Positions 1-8,993 are shown, counted from the stretch's first letter. The stretch: 42,606 bases of DNA from Corynebacterium sp. HMSC27B11 (GCF_001815985.1 NZ_KV823531.1:1-42606); one strand, 5' to 3'. Notes: generated by a model not told the origin, from the letters alone. Numbers and translations: made by a program.

Positions 1-93
1 CCTAGAATTAAACCAGTCCAACTTTCGGGGTCTAGTTCAAGCATCGGCGGGGATTTTGACGTCCCTAAAGGGACAACGATCCGGAACTCTAGG

Positions 94-113
94 GGTGGCG
101 AATGCCACTCCCC
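94..113 (-). terminator. Possible terminator of the secreted-protein pair
   Basis: Read on the minus strand just after the stop codon at 129-131, an imperfect hairpin forms with arms GGAGTGGC and GCCACCCC around a four-base loop (one A-C mismatch). A second small palindrome, GTCCC-TAAA-GGGAC, lies at 61-74. Neither is followed by a clean T run, so this is a weak call. Positions 1-60 show no gene I can recognise. Confidence 0.35.
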
Positions 114-128
114 CAGTCGGGATGGGGC

Positions 129-752
129 CTAGAAGAGGCCCTCGTTCTTCTTGCCGGTATCGGTGACCGTGTGCTCACGGGAGTCCACCTGCTCGTCGTT
201 AGCGGTGGCGGTGTCCTCCTTGTGGCGGCCGGTCTGGGTGACCTCAAGGTAGTTGTAGAGCCGGCCTTCCTTGGTGTTGCCGTCACCGAAGTCCAGGGCC
301 GCGACGGTCGCGGTATCGCCGGCGTTAATCGGGTTGGAGAGTGTGACGGTAAAGCTTCGGGTGGAGGTCTCCGGGTCGAAGCCCTCATCGAAGATGTGCG
401 CACCGTTCATGCCACGCGGGGTGATGAGGCGGTCAACGCCCTCCGAACCCTTGTCGGTCTTCACGTTGATGCGGAAGGTCGTCAGCGGATAGTCCTGGTA
501 GTAGCGCTGGCTGCCGACGTTCTTCACCTTCAGGACGACGGTTCCGGCGAAGCCCTTCGCCTTGGCGCCGGAGGTCTGGAAGTACGGCTCGAGGTCATAG
601 TCGGCCTGGTTGGACGCAGCGGCGTGGGAGAAGTCCTTGTCGATTTCTTCCTGCGCGGTGGCAGCACCAACCGCACCGCCGATTCCGCTGAGCGCGGCGA
701 CGGTAGCCAGGCCTGCGGTGGCCAGGCGGAGGGAGTTCTTGGTTTTCTGCAT
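129..752 (-). CDS. Secreted protein of unknown function, second gene of a coupled pair
   Basis: I do not recognise a named family for this 207-residue protein. Residues 1-33 form a clear Sec signal peptide: a basic start, a hydrophobic Ala/Leu/Gly core and an A-T-A cleavage motif. The mature protein would begin with Gln34. The rest alternates short beta-prone stretches, such as TVVLKVKNV near residue 75 and SFTVTLSNP near residue 140, which suggests an Ig-like or beta-sandwich fold; this is inference. There is no cysteine pair, no sorting motif and no lipobox, so it is probably released or held by its partner. Its ATG shares one base with the TAA of the upstream gene (TAATG), so the two are translationally coupled and likely act together. 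Confidence 0.75.
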   Translation of the reverse strand: MQKTKNSLRLATAGLATVAALSGIGGAVGAATAQEEIDKDFSHAAASNQADYDLEPYFQTSGAKAKGFAGTVVLKVKNVGSQRYYQDYPLTTFRINVKTDKGSEGVDRLITPRGMNGAHIFDEGFDPETSTRSFTVTLSNPINAGDTATVAALDFGDGNTKEGRLYNYLEVTQTGRHKEDTATANDEQVDSREHTVTDTGKKNEGLF

Positions 753-1645
753 TAGGCTTCCTCTTCCTCGAGCGTGGTGGTTTCGGACTTAGCGGCGATT
801 TCTTCAGCCTGGGCGGCCTTTTCTGGCTCTGCCTCCTTGGTCACGGCCTCTGGAGCCTCGCCCTCGGTCGGCTTCGCATCCTCCTGGACCTCCACCGGCT
901 CGCCCTGAGGCTCGGTACCTTCCTCGACCTTCGCGCCCTCGGCAGCGCCGGCCGGGTTTTCATAGAGCTTCACATTGACCTGGTTCTTGATCGGGGTGAG
1001 TGCAGTCCAGCTGCGCGGGGTGGACCAGGTGCCGTTCGGCTTGCAGTACTGCTGGGTGCCGGTCATGGTGATGGTGCGGAAGCCGTAGGTCGCCTCGCCG
1101 GTCTTTCCAGCTGGAACGTCGTATGGGCCGATGCTCTGGCCGACTTCCCAGCTCAGGGAGTAGGAGGCCTCGAAGCCCAGGGTCTTGGCCAGGGAGTAGG
1201 TGATACCGGTGGAGACGTTGCCCTTGTCCCCGCTGGCTCCGCCGCCGAGGTTGGCGGTGGTGGTGGAGGTCCGGTCGCCCTTAACGGAAAGCTGGATGGA
1301 CTGGGACTTGGACAGGTCCTGGGTCAGCGGGATGGTGTCGGCGGTTCCGTTGGTCGCAGAGATCGTGCCGGCCGGGGGGAATTTATCCTTGACCTTGTAG
1401 ACAACGGTGCGGAAGTCCTCCCCAGAGTTGCACACTGGGCGCGGGTTGAGGATATTGGCCTTGATGTGGTCGCTACCGTGGTAGGTGTTGACGATCGGCA
1501 GGTCAACGTTGGTTTTGGGGGTCTCCGGGTAGTGATCGTTCAGGGTGTCTGCCTGGGCCTGGCCGGCCAAGCCGGTGGCCACGAGGCCGAGAGTTGCTAC
1601 TGCGGCGGCGCACTTACCGGCCGTCGAGGTTTTGCGGGTGAACAC
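752..1645 (-). CDS. Secreted protein with aerolysin-like sequence pattern and acidic tail
   Basis: I chose the GTG at 1645 because a strong GAGGAGG ribosome site lies upstream and the protein then opens with a proper signal peptide (residues 1-32, cleavage after AQA). The frame stays open upstream to 1732 but gives an implausible N-terminus. The mature 265 residues hold two cysteines (72 and 201) that could pair. A long Ser/Thr-alternating stretch spans about 115-170 and is followed by a VPAGKTGEATYGFRTI segment (178-192). That order, S/T-rich amphipathic strands and then a Val-Pro-x-Gly-Lys-Thr turn, resembles ETX/MTX2 aerolysin-family pore formers; the match is by eye only. Residues 236-297 are a low-complexity Glu/Ala/Pro tail with no LPXTG motif or membrane anchor. 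It is the first gene of a two-gene operon. Confidence 0.75.
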   Translation of the reverse strand: MFTRKTSTAGKCAAAVATLGLVATGLAGQAQADTLNDHYPETPKTNVDLPIVNTYHGSDHIKANILNPRPVCNSGEDFRTVVYKVKDKFPPAGTISATNGTADTIPLTQDLSKSQSIQLSVKGDRTSTTTANLGGGASGDKGNVSTGITYSLAKTLGFEASYSLSWEVGQSIGPYDVPAGKTGEATYGFRTITMTGTQQYCKPNGTWSTPRSWTALTPIKNQVNVKLYENPAGAAEGAKVEEGTEPQGEPVEVQEDAKPTEGEAPEAVTKEAEPEKAAQAEEIAAKSETTTLEEEEA

Positions 1646-2069
1646 GAAAGAATTCTCCTCCTCGGTGTGAAGCTGACTGCGTGACGCTGACTCTGTGTTA
1701 GCGGCACCGACACGATAACCACCCTCGAACACGCACTTGGTTAATGGAGTGAGTCCTGAAAGTTAACCAGATCTCACCCCTAATAATTCTCTTAAAACAG
1801 ACCACGAACCCCTAGCACTCCCCCAACCGAGGAGCCCACACGCTTCAGATTTACAGCTCGCATGCACAAGTCGATATCAATAGATATCGTTCAACGACTA
1901 CCGAATACATGCGTGACATGACACGCTCGCGGAGTAGTGAACCCAGCTAGCAGCGCGTCACACAGTACTGAATCGTTCAGATAAAAATTCCCTGAAAATT
2001 TTTCCTAACCCGCGAAAACAGCCTGCTCTACCCCCACCTGGGGGAGCTAACGGGAGGGGAGGCTAGGCC
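1646..2069. other. Intergenic region between nei2 and the secreted pair
   Basis: This 424-base stretch carries no credible gene. It is more AT-rich than its surroundings and should hold the promoter of the minus-strand secreted pair. It contains the perfect palindrome CGATATC-AATA-GATATCG at 1872-1889, which could be an operator. Close to nei2 a short CCCCC-ACCT-GGGGG hairpin (about 2033-2046) may be that gene's terminator, although no good T run follows on the minus strand. Confidence 0.5.
1872..1889. promoter_or_regulatory. Perfect AT-rich palindrome, candidate operator
   Basis: Two seven-base arms, CGATATC and GATATCG, surround AATA. It lies about 230 bases upstream of the secreted-protein start. 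Perfect symmetry and AT-richness within GC-rich DNA fit a dimeric regulator site, but no regulator gene is adjacent and I do not recognise the motif. Confidence 0.3.
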
Positions 2070-2942
2070 TTAAACGCCCGGCTGGCAGTGCGGGCACCAC
2101 CAGATAATGCGTTCCAGCTCCCCGGCGTCCAGCTCTGGGTCCCCGCCCGCGAAGCGACCGCCGAGGGTGGACTGTTCGATCGTTTCCCCGCAGCGTCGGC
2201 AGGGCTTCGCCGCGCGGCCGAAGACGAAGGTGCCCATCCCAGGACGCCGGTCGCCGGTGAACACTCTGTGTGGCTCCAGTCGGTTCTCCCACATCACCCG
2301 GCGCGCCAGGTCCAGTGCCTGTGCCACCTTCGCCTCCCCCGCCTGGCCGACGGGCACGGCGGGGTGCAGGCCGATGAGGAACATGACCTCGGCGCGGTAC
2401 TCATTGCCGATCCCCGCGACGTTGCGCTGATCTAATAACGCGGCGCCCAGGCTCCGCTCGGGGCGGCGCAGGATCCGCCGCAGCGCCTCGTCTCGCCCCG
2501 TCCGCCCGGTGTCCCGGAATTCTTCGCTGGCCCAGCCGGGATCCAGGATGTCCGGCCCCAGGTGCTGAACCACGGTGACGTAGTCCCGGGTTGGAAACAG
2601 GCGCACGAACCCCAGCTCGTGGCCGACGACCTCGATGGGCGGCCCGCCTGGGTGCTGAGGACTTAGGCGCAGCACGACGCGGGCGGTGTAACCCGGTCGG
2701 CGCCACCGGCTGCCGGCGGCGTGGATGGCCCACACGCCCTCCATCTTCAGGTGGGTGTGCAGAATCCGCTCCCCGGCCTGGATGAACAAGTGCTTGCCGT
2801 AGGGCCAGACCGCCCGGATCCGCTCGCCGGTGATGGAGGCGGTGGCCAGCGCGGGCACCCGGAAGTCGCTGTGCAGCACTTCACGGCCGGGCATCCACTT
2901 CAGCCTATTGGCCAGCTGCAGGACGGAATCTCCCTCGGGCAT
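2070..2942 (-). CDS. nei2: Endonuclease VIII-like DNA glycosylase/AP lyase (Fpg/Nei family)
   Basis: This 290-residue base-excision repair enzyme removes oxidised bases and cuts the resulting abasic site. The start at 2942 is set by the family's essential N-terminus, Met-Pro-Glu-Gly-Asp: after Met removal Pro2 is the Schiff-base nucleophile and Glu3 the catalytic acid. The open frame upstream to 2975 would bury this end and is wrong. Lys50 (YGKHLFI) matches the conserved beta-hairpin lysine. The helix-two-turn-helix is at DQRNVAGIGNEYRAE (about residues 180-194). A C-terminal zinc finger is formed by CRRC and CPHC, with the TLGGR segment between them. The gene follows lhr by about 130 bases on the same strand; these two also sit together in mycobacteria, which supports a shared repair role. 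Confidence 0.93.
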   Translation of the reverse strand: MPEGDSVLQLANRLKWMPGREVLHSDFRVPALATASITGERIRAVWPYGKHLFIQAGERILHTHLKMEGVWAIHAAGSRWRRPGYTARVVLRLSPQHPGGPPIEVVGHELGFVRLFPTRDYVTVVQHLGPDILDPGWASEEFRDTGRTGRDEALRRILRRPERSLGAALLDQRNVAGIGNEYRAEVMFLIGLHPAVPVGQAGEAKVAQALDLARRVMWENRLEPHRVFTGDRRPGMGTFVFGRAAKPCRRCGETIEQSTLGGRFAGGDPELDAGELERIIWWCPHCQPGV

Positions 2943-3069
2943 TGCCCGCCTCCTTTCGGCTCTTCTTGATCTCACCTGAGCTCAGCCCTGGTTGCCGAGC
3001 TGCCACATCTCATTGCCGGAGTACCGCCCCTGTGGTGGGCAGTGCGCTGGCGCGCTACGTCGCACGGCC

Positions 3070-6000
3070 TCAGCCGCGGATGCTCAGGCCCTTCGGGGTG
3101 AGCCGCGCCCCGGCAGCGATCCAGCCCTGGGTGGGCAGGTCCATCACGGATGCGCCATTGATCCTGTCAATCGTGACCGGGGAGAGCCGCCCGGCGCGAA
3201 TCGCGCTGCTCAGCGCGGCGATGATGGCATCGATCGTCGGCTGGCTGATGGCCCCCGGCGGGGTGTCATCGGCCATGCTGGGCGCGTCGAAGGCGGTGAG
3301 CGTCCTGCCACCCCGGGTGAAGTGCGCGACCAGGCGGCCACGGTCCAGCACCACGAAGGCTCCGGCACTTCGGATCAACCGGGCGGGCTCGCCGTCGAGG
3401 CTGGGCCACGGCAGGGCCGCGCCGTAGGGGTTGGCCACATCCCCGGCGGCCAGCAGCACCGCCCCGTCCCCTGCTCTGCTGGTGGGCGCGCCACCATCCG
3501 ACTGAGGGCCCGCACCGTGGTCCTCCAGCTGCCGCAGCTGCCGGATCACCGCGTGCGGCGCGAATTGCGCCCCGCCAAGGCCTTCGATGACGTATCCGCG
3601 CAGCACCGCGCCCGAATCCTCCCAGGCGCTCAAGGTCCGGTAGGCCTCCGCGAAACCACCGGCGTGGTGCTCGGCCATCACGGCCCCGCGGGTGACCACG
3701 CCATAACGGTCGATCCACGCCTCGCTGCGGGCCAGGGCACGCTCCGCATCGGTCACGTCGATGTCCACCAGCGGGGCGAGTGCCGCCCAGCGCCCCGGCA
3801 CCGACTGGTGCGCATTCATCGCCTGGCGCCGCTGCCGGATGCGATCCATCGACTCGTTGCCGGCCATCTGCGCAAAACTGCTGCGCCCCATCCGCAGCCG
3901 CCGCGCCGATCCCCTCCCGCGGTTGCGGCGAGGTGCCCGGTGGGCGGTGGCACCACTTTGTTTTCCGGACGTCAACCTCGCCCGAAGCGCGGCAAAACCA
4001 TCGGGAGCGATAAGACCAACGTCGAAGAGCTCCCACAGGGCGTCGCCGACCTCGTGATAGGCCGCGCCCGTAGCCCGGGTGAGCTCGGCGGCGAGGAAGG
4101 CACCACCACCGGACATGTGCTCCAGCAGCTGGGTTGCCACCATCGAGAGCTGCGGGGCCTCCGCCGTCTCGTCGATGAGCAGCGGGGCGATGTCTGCGGG
4201 CAGGAGGCTGACGAGGGCGTCATTGCTCCCGGCGGTTCCAGACCCGCGCAGGATGATCTCCCCGGTGGCCAGCAGGTCGTCGAGATCACCAGGTTGGTAG
4301 TCCGGTATCCGGCTGGGCAGCACGAGGGTCTCCCAGGCGCTGGTGGGCAGTGCGACCCCGGCGAGCTGTTCGATGACCTCGCCCAGTTCCTCCCGCTCGG
4401 AGCTGCCCACCCCATGCCAGTCCACGAGGAACTCCGCATAGGTCTGGGGGCTGACCGGCTCCACGGCGCCGCGGGCGGCGGCCAGCGTGGCCGAGCGCAG
4501 GCGGCGCAGCATGCCGGTGTCGATATACTCCGTGACCTGCTCGGCTGCCCCCTGACCGCCACCTGCGGTGAAGTGGCCGGACTCCAGGCGACGCTGGCCG
4601 ACCCAACGTTTCAGCAGGGATTCGGCGGTGGCCGCGCCCAGCCCGAACTCTGCAGCCACCCGGGCAGGCGTTACTGGACCCTGGTGCCGCATGAAGCGCA
4701 GCACCAGCTGGTCGATGGCGTCAGCCACCTGCTCAGGATCGGCGGCCACGCCGGGTGGGACGGGCACTCCGAGTCCGTCGCGGAGCACCGGCATATCCTC
4801 CACTACCGCCCAGCGGCTAGCTCCGCCGAAGGTCACCTCGGCGAGGCGCTGCGGGATAAGCTCCGCCAGTTCCGCCAGCACGGCCTCCCGGTTCTCCGGA
4901 ACCAGGCGCTCGCCGACCTGCTCCCGGGTCAGGGGGCCAAGGGCGCGGATCATGTCGATGGCCTGCTCGGCGGTGCCGGCCTGGCGGCCATCGGCCAGCC
5001 ATTGCGCCGCCGACACCACCCGCTCGATCACCGCGGGGTCCAGCTGCAGCCCTTCGCCGCTCTTACCCAGCAGCTTGGCCAACAGCGCGGGGTCGACCGC
5101 CAGTGCGGCGGCCCGCTCCGCGGAATCACCTTCGTACATGAACGCGCTGGTGTAGGTGAACAGGAGGGATTCGGCGAAAGCGCTCGGCCCCTCGGTGGTG
5201 ACCTCCGCGACCCGCACGCCGGAACTGCCACCCCGCACACCAAGCTTCTTCAGCAATTCGGTGAGCGCATCCAGCTGGTAGACGTCGTGGAGGCATTCGC
5301 GCATGCTCTCCACCATGATCGGAAACTCGGGGTGCTCCCGGGCCACATCCAGCAGCTGGGAGGCCCGCTGGCGCTGCTGCCACAGCGGCTGCCGCTTGCC
5401 CGGGTTGCGCCGCGGCAGCAGCAAGGCACGAGCCGCACACTCCCGGAACCGCCCGGCGAAGAGCGCGGAGCTGCCCACGTTGTCCATCACATCAGCCAGC
5501 ACGACCTCGGAGAGCTCACCCGGCTGCCCGTCGCCCCGGCCCGTGACATCCTTCCGGTCCCCGGCGCCGTCACCAGCAGCGCCCTCCCCGACTCCAGTCT
5601 TTTGCTCCCGGAAGAACTGCCCCAGCAACAGGTCCGCCCCTGGCGGCTCCTCGGAGTACGGCAGGCGCAACACCAACCCGTCGTCCCCGGCCACGGCCAT
5701 CGCGTCGATCCCGGTCTCCCGCTGCAGCACCGCTCCCAGCGCCATCGCCCACGGCGCATTAACCCCGCGCCCATAGGGCGAGTGGACGATGACCCGCCAG
5801 TCGCCGATCTCGTCCCGGAAGCGCTCGACCAGCAGGGTGCGCTCATCCGGCAGGATCCCCGTGGCTTCCTTCTGGTCCCGGTAGTAGGCGTCCAGATTCT
5901 CCCGGGTGTTATCGCAGATGAACGGGGCCGCGTGCAGGTCGTCCACGGTGCCGCTGCCCCACTGCCTGCGATGCTCACCGATCGCCGTACCCAGTTCCAC

Positions 6001-8169
6001 CGGCCGGCCGGCGGCGTCCCCGACCCAAAACGGCAACCGCCCCGTATGGCCCGCCGCTGGCACGACGATGACCTGGTCGCGGTTGATCTCCGTGATCCGC
6101 CAGCTGGAGGCCCCGAGCGTGAATACGTCCCCCACCCGGGACTCGTAGACCATCTCCTCGTCGAGCTCCCCGACGCGCCGGGCGCCCTCCTCACCTGCGG
6201 CGAGGAAGACTCCGAACATGCCGCGGTCCGGGATCGTCCCGCCGCTGGTGGCCGCCAGCCGCTGGGCGCCGGGGCGGGCTTGTAGCGTTCCCGCCGCCGG
6301 GTCGTACACCACCCGAGGTTTCAGGTCCGCAAAGTCGGTGCTGGGATAGTGCCCGCTGATCAGTTCGATCACGCCATCGAAGGCATCCCGTGGCAGTGCT
6401 GCATAGGAGTACGCCCGGCGCAGCGCGCGCCACCAACGCTCCACGTCCAGCGTCCCGTGTGGTGTTTGTCCCTCCTCATTTTCCGACGTCAACGCGCCAG
6501 CCTCCGCACCCGACGGCGGATTCGTGAAACCCAGTTGGGCCTGCACCGCAGCGGCAATCGTCTGCTGCGCGAGCACGTCCAGCGCATTCGTGATGATCTG
6601 CAGCGGTTCCAGCTCGCCCGCGTACAGCCGTTGGGTGATCACCGTGGCCGCCTCGGCGTCCTGCTTGTGCAGCGGGTAGATCGTGGCATGCGAGGTCGCG
6701 CCCACAGTGTGCCCGGCGCGGCCGCAGCGCTGCACTGCAGAGGCCACTGAGGGCGGGGCTCCCACCTGCACCACGTGGTCCACCAGGCCCATGTCGATGC
6801 CGAGCTCCAGGGAGCTGGTGGCGACCACGCAGCGCAGGGTCCCGGACTTCAGCGCTGCCTCGATGTCGGCGCGCTCTTCCTTGGATACCGAGCCGTGGTG
6901 GGCACGAGCGATGACCGCCGGTACGCCGGTAACCTGGGTGGATTGCGCCATGAGCTGCGCGGGGTCGCGACGGGTGGGGGCAGCGATGGACTCCGGATCG
7001 TGCTCCTCGGCCCACAGCTCGTTGAGCGCCCCGGTGAGTCGCTCGGCAGCGCGCCGGGAGTTCACGAAGACGAGTGTTGCCCGGTTCTCCATGACCTGCT
7101 GGTAGATGGCGTTCTGGACGTGGGGCCAGACGGATTTTTGTTGCGGGAGGGCGGATTCCTTATCTACCCCGCTGGCCACCCGTGCCCCGGACCCCAGGGC
7201 AGAGGCACCGCCCAGTCCCTCGCCGATGAGGCTGGGACCGACGAGGGCCTCGTCGATCAGCGCTTCGTCGCCAGGTCCATCGTCCTCCGCAGGCCCGCCG
7301 CCACCATGTCCGGCGCCGACTGCCCCCGGGTCCCCACTGCCGCCCTCCTGGACCTCGCTGACCGGGGCCTCATAGCGCGCGGCGTCGAGGTCTTCGGCAG
7401 CCGGCGGATCCTGGAAGTCCGGCACCACGCTGCGAACCTGGACGTCCCAATCCTTCCTGATCGCCGGGTTGACCACCGTGACCGGCCGGTCGCCGCCCAG
7501 GAAGCTGGCCACCGCATCCACCGGATTCACCGTCGCCGACAGCCCGATGCGCTGCACCGCACGGCCAGTGAGCAGCTCCAGCCGTTCCAGGGAAAGAGCC
7601 AGGTGGGCACCTCGTTTGGTCCCGGCCACCGCGTGGATCTCGTCCACAATGACGGTGTCCACCCCACGCAGCGTCCCCGCCGCCTTCGAGGTCAGCATGA
7701 GGTACAGGGACTCCGGGGTGGTGATGAGAATCTCTGGAGGATTGCGCAGCAACTTCGCTCGCTCCGACTGCGGGGTGTCCCCGCTGCGCACGCCCACCCG
7801 GACCGGGGCGACATCCTCCCCCATCGCCGCGGCGGTGCGCGCGATGCCTGCCAGCGGGGCGGCGAGGTTGCGGTCAACGTCCACCCCAAGCGCCTTGAGC
7901 GGCGAGATGTATAGCACGCGGGTGGGAGTCTGCGGGTCGGCCTGATCCGCGGACGGATGGGAAAGCACACCCGTGCGCGTCAGCTCGGAGAGCGACCACA
8001 GGAATGCTGCCAGCGTCTTACCGGAACCGGTGGGGGCGACGACTAACGTGTTCTCCCCTGCACTAATAGCCCGCCACGCCTGGGATTGGACGACCGTCGG
8101 CTCGTGGAACACGTCCCGGAACCATGCGGCTACAGGGGCATGAAATTGATCCAAGTCGGCGGAGGGCAT
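3070..8169 (-). CDS. lhr: Lhr-type ATP-dependent DNA helicase
   Basis: This superfamily 2 helicase of about 1699 residues translocates 3'-5' on single-stranded DNA during repair. With Met at 8169 as residue 1, Walker A APTGSGKT is at 45-52, the DEIH box at 176-179, SAT at 211-213, and motif VI QRCGRAGH follows in the second RecA domain near residue 485. The long C-terminal part (winged helix and Lhr-specific domains) is intact to the stop. At roughly 1500-1540 residues the usual family member is shorter. Much of the excess is a Gly/Ala/Glu/Asp-rich low-complexity insert at about residues 253-343, between motifs III and IV. A second Gly-rich patch lies near residue 870. A second in-frame ATG at 8181 is possible. 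It is divergent from the cysQ-like gene and upstream of nei2. Confidence 0.95.
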   Translation of the reverse strand: MPSADLDQFHAPVAAWFRDVFHEPTVVQSQAWRAISAGENTLVVAPTGSGKTLAAFLWSLSELTRTGVLSHPSADQADPQTPTRVLYISPLKALGVDVDRNLAAPLAGIARTAAAMGEDVAPVRVGVRSGDTPQSERAKLLRNPPEILITTPESLYLMLTSKAAGTLRGVDTVIVDEIHAVAGTKRGAHLALSLERLELLTGRAVQRIGLSATVNPVDAVASFLGGDRPVTVVNPAIRKDWDVQVRSVVPDFQDPPAAEDLDAARYEAPVSEVQEGGSGDPGAVGAGHGGGGPAEDDGPGDEALIDEALVGPSLIGEGLGGASALGSGARVASGVDKESALPQQKSVWPHVQNAIYQQVMENRATLVFVNSRRAAERLTGALNELWAEEHDPESIAAPTRRDPAQLMAQSTQVTGVPAVIARAHHGSVSKEERADIEAALKSGTLRCVVATSSLELGIDMGLVDHVVQVGAPPSVASAVQRCGRAGHTVGATSHATIYPLHKQDAEAATVITQRLYAGELEPLQIITNALDVLAQQTIAAAVQAQLGFTNPPSGAEAGALTSENEEGQTPHGTLDVERWWRALRRAYSYAALPRDAFDGVIELISGHYPSTDFADLKPRVVYDPAAGTLQARPGAQRLAATSGGTIPDRGMFGVFLAAGEEGARRVGELDEEMVYESRVGDVFTLGASSWRITEINRDQVIVVPAAGHTGRLPFWVGDAAGRPVELGTAIGEHRRQWGSGTVDDLHAAPFICDNTRENLDAYYRDQKEATGILPDERTLLVERFRDEIGDWRVIVHSPYGRGVNAPWAMALGAVLQRETGIDAMAVAGDDGLVLRLPYSEEPPGADLLLGQFFREQKTGVGEGAAGDGAGDRKDVTGRGDGQPGELSEVVLADVMDNVGSSALFAGRFRECAARALLLPRRNPGKRQPLWQQRQRASQLLDVAREHPEFPIMVESMRECLHDVYQLDALTELLKKLGVRGGSSGVRVAEVTTEGPSAFAESLLFTYTSAFMYEGDSAERAAALAVDPALLAKLLGKSGEGLQLDPAVIERVVSAAQWLADGRQAGTAEQAIDMIRALGPLTREQVGERLVPENREAVLAELAELIPQRLAEVTFGGASRWAVVEDMPVLRDGLGVPVPPGVAADPEQVADAIDQLVLRFMRHQGPVTPARVAAEFGLGAATAESLLKRWVGQRRLESGHFTAGGGQGAAEQVTEYIDTGMLRRLRSATLAAARGAVEPVSPQTYAEFLVDWHGVGSSEREELGEVIEQLAGVALPTSAWETLVLPSRIPDYQPGDLDDLLATGEIILRGSGTAGSNDALVSLLPADIAPLLIDETAEAPQLSMVATQLLEHMSGGGAFLAAELTRATGAAYHEVGDALWELFDVGLIAPDGFAALRARLTSGKQSGATAHRAPRRNRGRGSARRLRMGRSSFAQMAGNESMDRIRQRRQAMNAHQSVPGRWAALAPLVDIDVTDAERALARSEAWIDRYGVVTRGAVMAEHHAGGFAEAYRTLSAWEDSGAVLRGYVIEGLGGAQFAPHAVIRQLRQLEDHGAGPQSDGGAPTSRAGDGAVLLAAGDVANPYGAALPWPSLDGEPARLIRSAGAFVVLDRGRLVAHFTRGGRTLTAFDAPSMADDTPPGAISQPTIDAIIAALSSAIRAGRLSPVTIDRINGASVMDLPTQGWIAAGARLTPKGLSIRG

Positions 8170-8191
8170 GAGTCCATACAACCAGAAGCGC

Positions 8192-8197
8192 TAAGGT
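8192..8197 (+). promoter_or_regulatory. -10 element for a leaderless cysQ-like transcript
   Basis: TAAGGT lies seven bases before the ATG at 8205, and no ribosome binding site is present. This spacing puts the transcription start at or next to the start codon. Confidence 0.5.
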
Positions 8198-8204
8198 GTA
8201 GACC

Positions 8205-8993
8205 ATGACACAAGGACTAGGCTCAGGCGACGCGCTCGACGATGCCACGCTCTGTGCCCGTTTGGCTCGCAGCACCGGGGACATCCTCACCAGCATTCGC
8301 ACTGCTGGTGCACCGGACCCCCTCCTGGTGGACTCCGACGGGCTTGGTAAGTCCGGCGATAAGGTCGCCCAGGCCTGGATCGCGCGTGTGCTGAGCCTGC
8401 ACCGCCCCGATGACGCCATCCTCTCCGAGGAGGCGGAGGACGATCCCTCCCGCCTGGACAAGTCCCGGGTGTGGGTGATCGACCCGCTGGACGGCACCCG
8501 CGAATACGCCAGTGCCCGGAATGACTGGGCCGTGCACATTGCCCTGGCGGTCGACGGCGAGATTGTCGAGTCCGCGGTTGGCATGCCGGAGATGCACACC
8601 GTCTACACCGCGGCAGACTACCGGGAGGGGCGGGCCAAGGCGGACTTCGGTGAGCTAAACAACCGCCTCGTCATCAGCCAAAATTCCACCCCACAGATCG
8701 CGGTGGACGTGGCCGAGGATCTGGGCATGGAGATCACCCGCCTGGGCTCCTGCGGCGCGAAGGCCATGAGCGTGGTGCGTGGGGACAACGATGCGTACAT
8801 CCACGCCGGCGGCCAGTACGAGTGGGATAACGCCGCCCCGATCGGCGTCGCCCTGGCAGCAGGACTGCACTGCAGCCGCCTGGACGGCACACCTGCGACC
8901 TATAACGAGCCGGATCCGTACCTCCCGGACCTGGTGATCTGCCGCAAGGAGATCGCCGAGGACCTGTTGGCAAGCATCCAGAAGTTCCTCTAG
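8205..8993 (+). CDS. cysQ: Inositol monophosphatase-family phosphatase, CysQ-like
   Basis: This 262-residue Mg2+/Li+-sensitive phosphatase is most like CysQ, the 3'-phosphoadenosine-5'-phosphate phosphatase that removes the toxic by-product of sulfate activation. The family metal motifs are visible: a Glu-Glu pair in LSEEAEDD (about residue 75) and the signature WVIDPLDGTREYA (about residue 90), in which both Asp residues bind metal. A second Asp motif, YEWDNAAPIGVALAAG, lies near residue 206. The short N-terminus has no signal peptide, so it acts in the cytoplasm. It starts leaderlessly about 35 bases from the divergent lhr. An alternative reading is inositol or histidinol phosphatase; the REYA/EWD context favours CysQ. 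Confidence 0.82.
   Translation: MTQGLGSGDALDDATLCARLARSTGDILTSIRTAGAPDPLLVDSDGLGKSGDKVAQAWIARVLSLHRPDDAILSEEAEDDPSRLDKSRVWVIDPLDGTREYASARNDWAVHIALAVDGEIVESAVGMPEMHTVYTAADYREGRAKADFGELNNRLVISQNSTPQIAVDVAEDLGMEITRLGSCGAKAMSVVRGDNDAYIHAGGQYEWDNAAPIGVALAAGLHCSRLDGTPATYNEPDPYLPDLVICRKEIAEDLLASIQKFL

Noticed and set aside
2992..6285. A 1097-codon open frame on the plus strand
   Set aside because: It is fully antisense to lhr, whose motifs and domains are intact. In GC-rich genes the complementary frame often lacks stops. The translation is Pro/Gly/His/Arg-rich with no recognisable domain.
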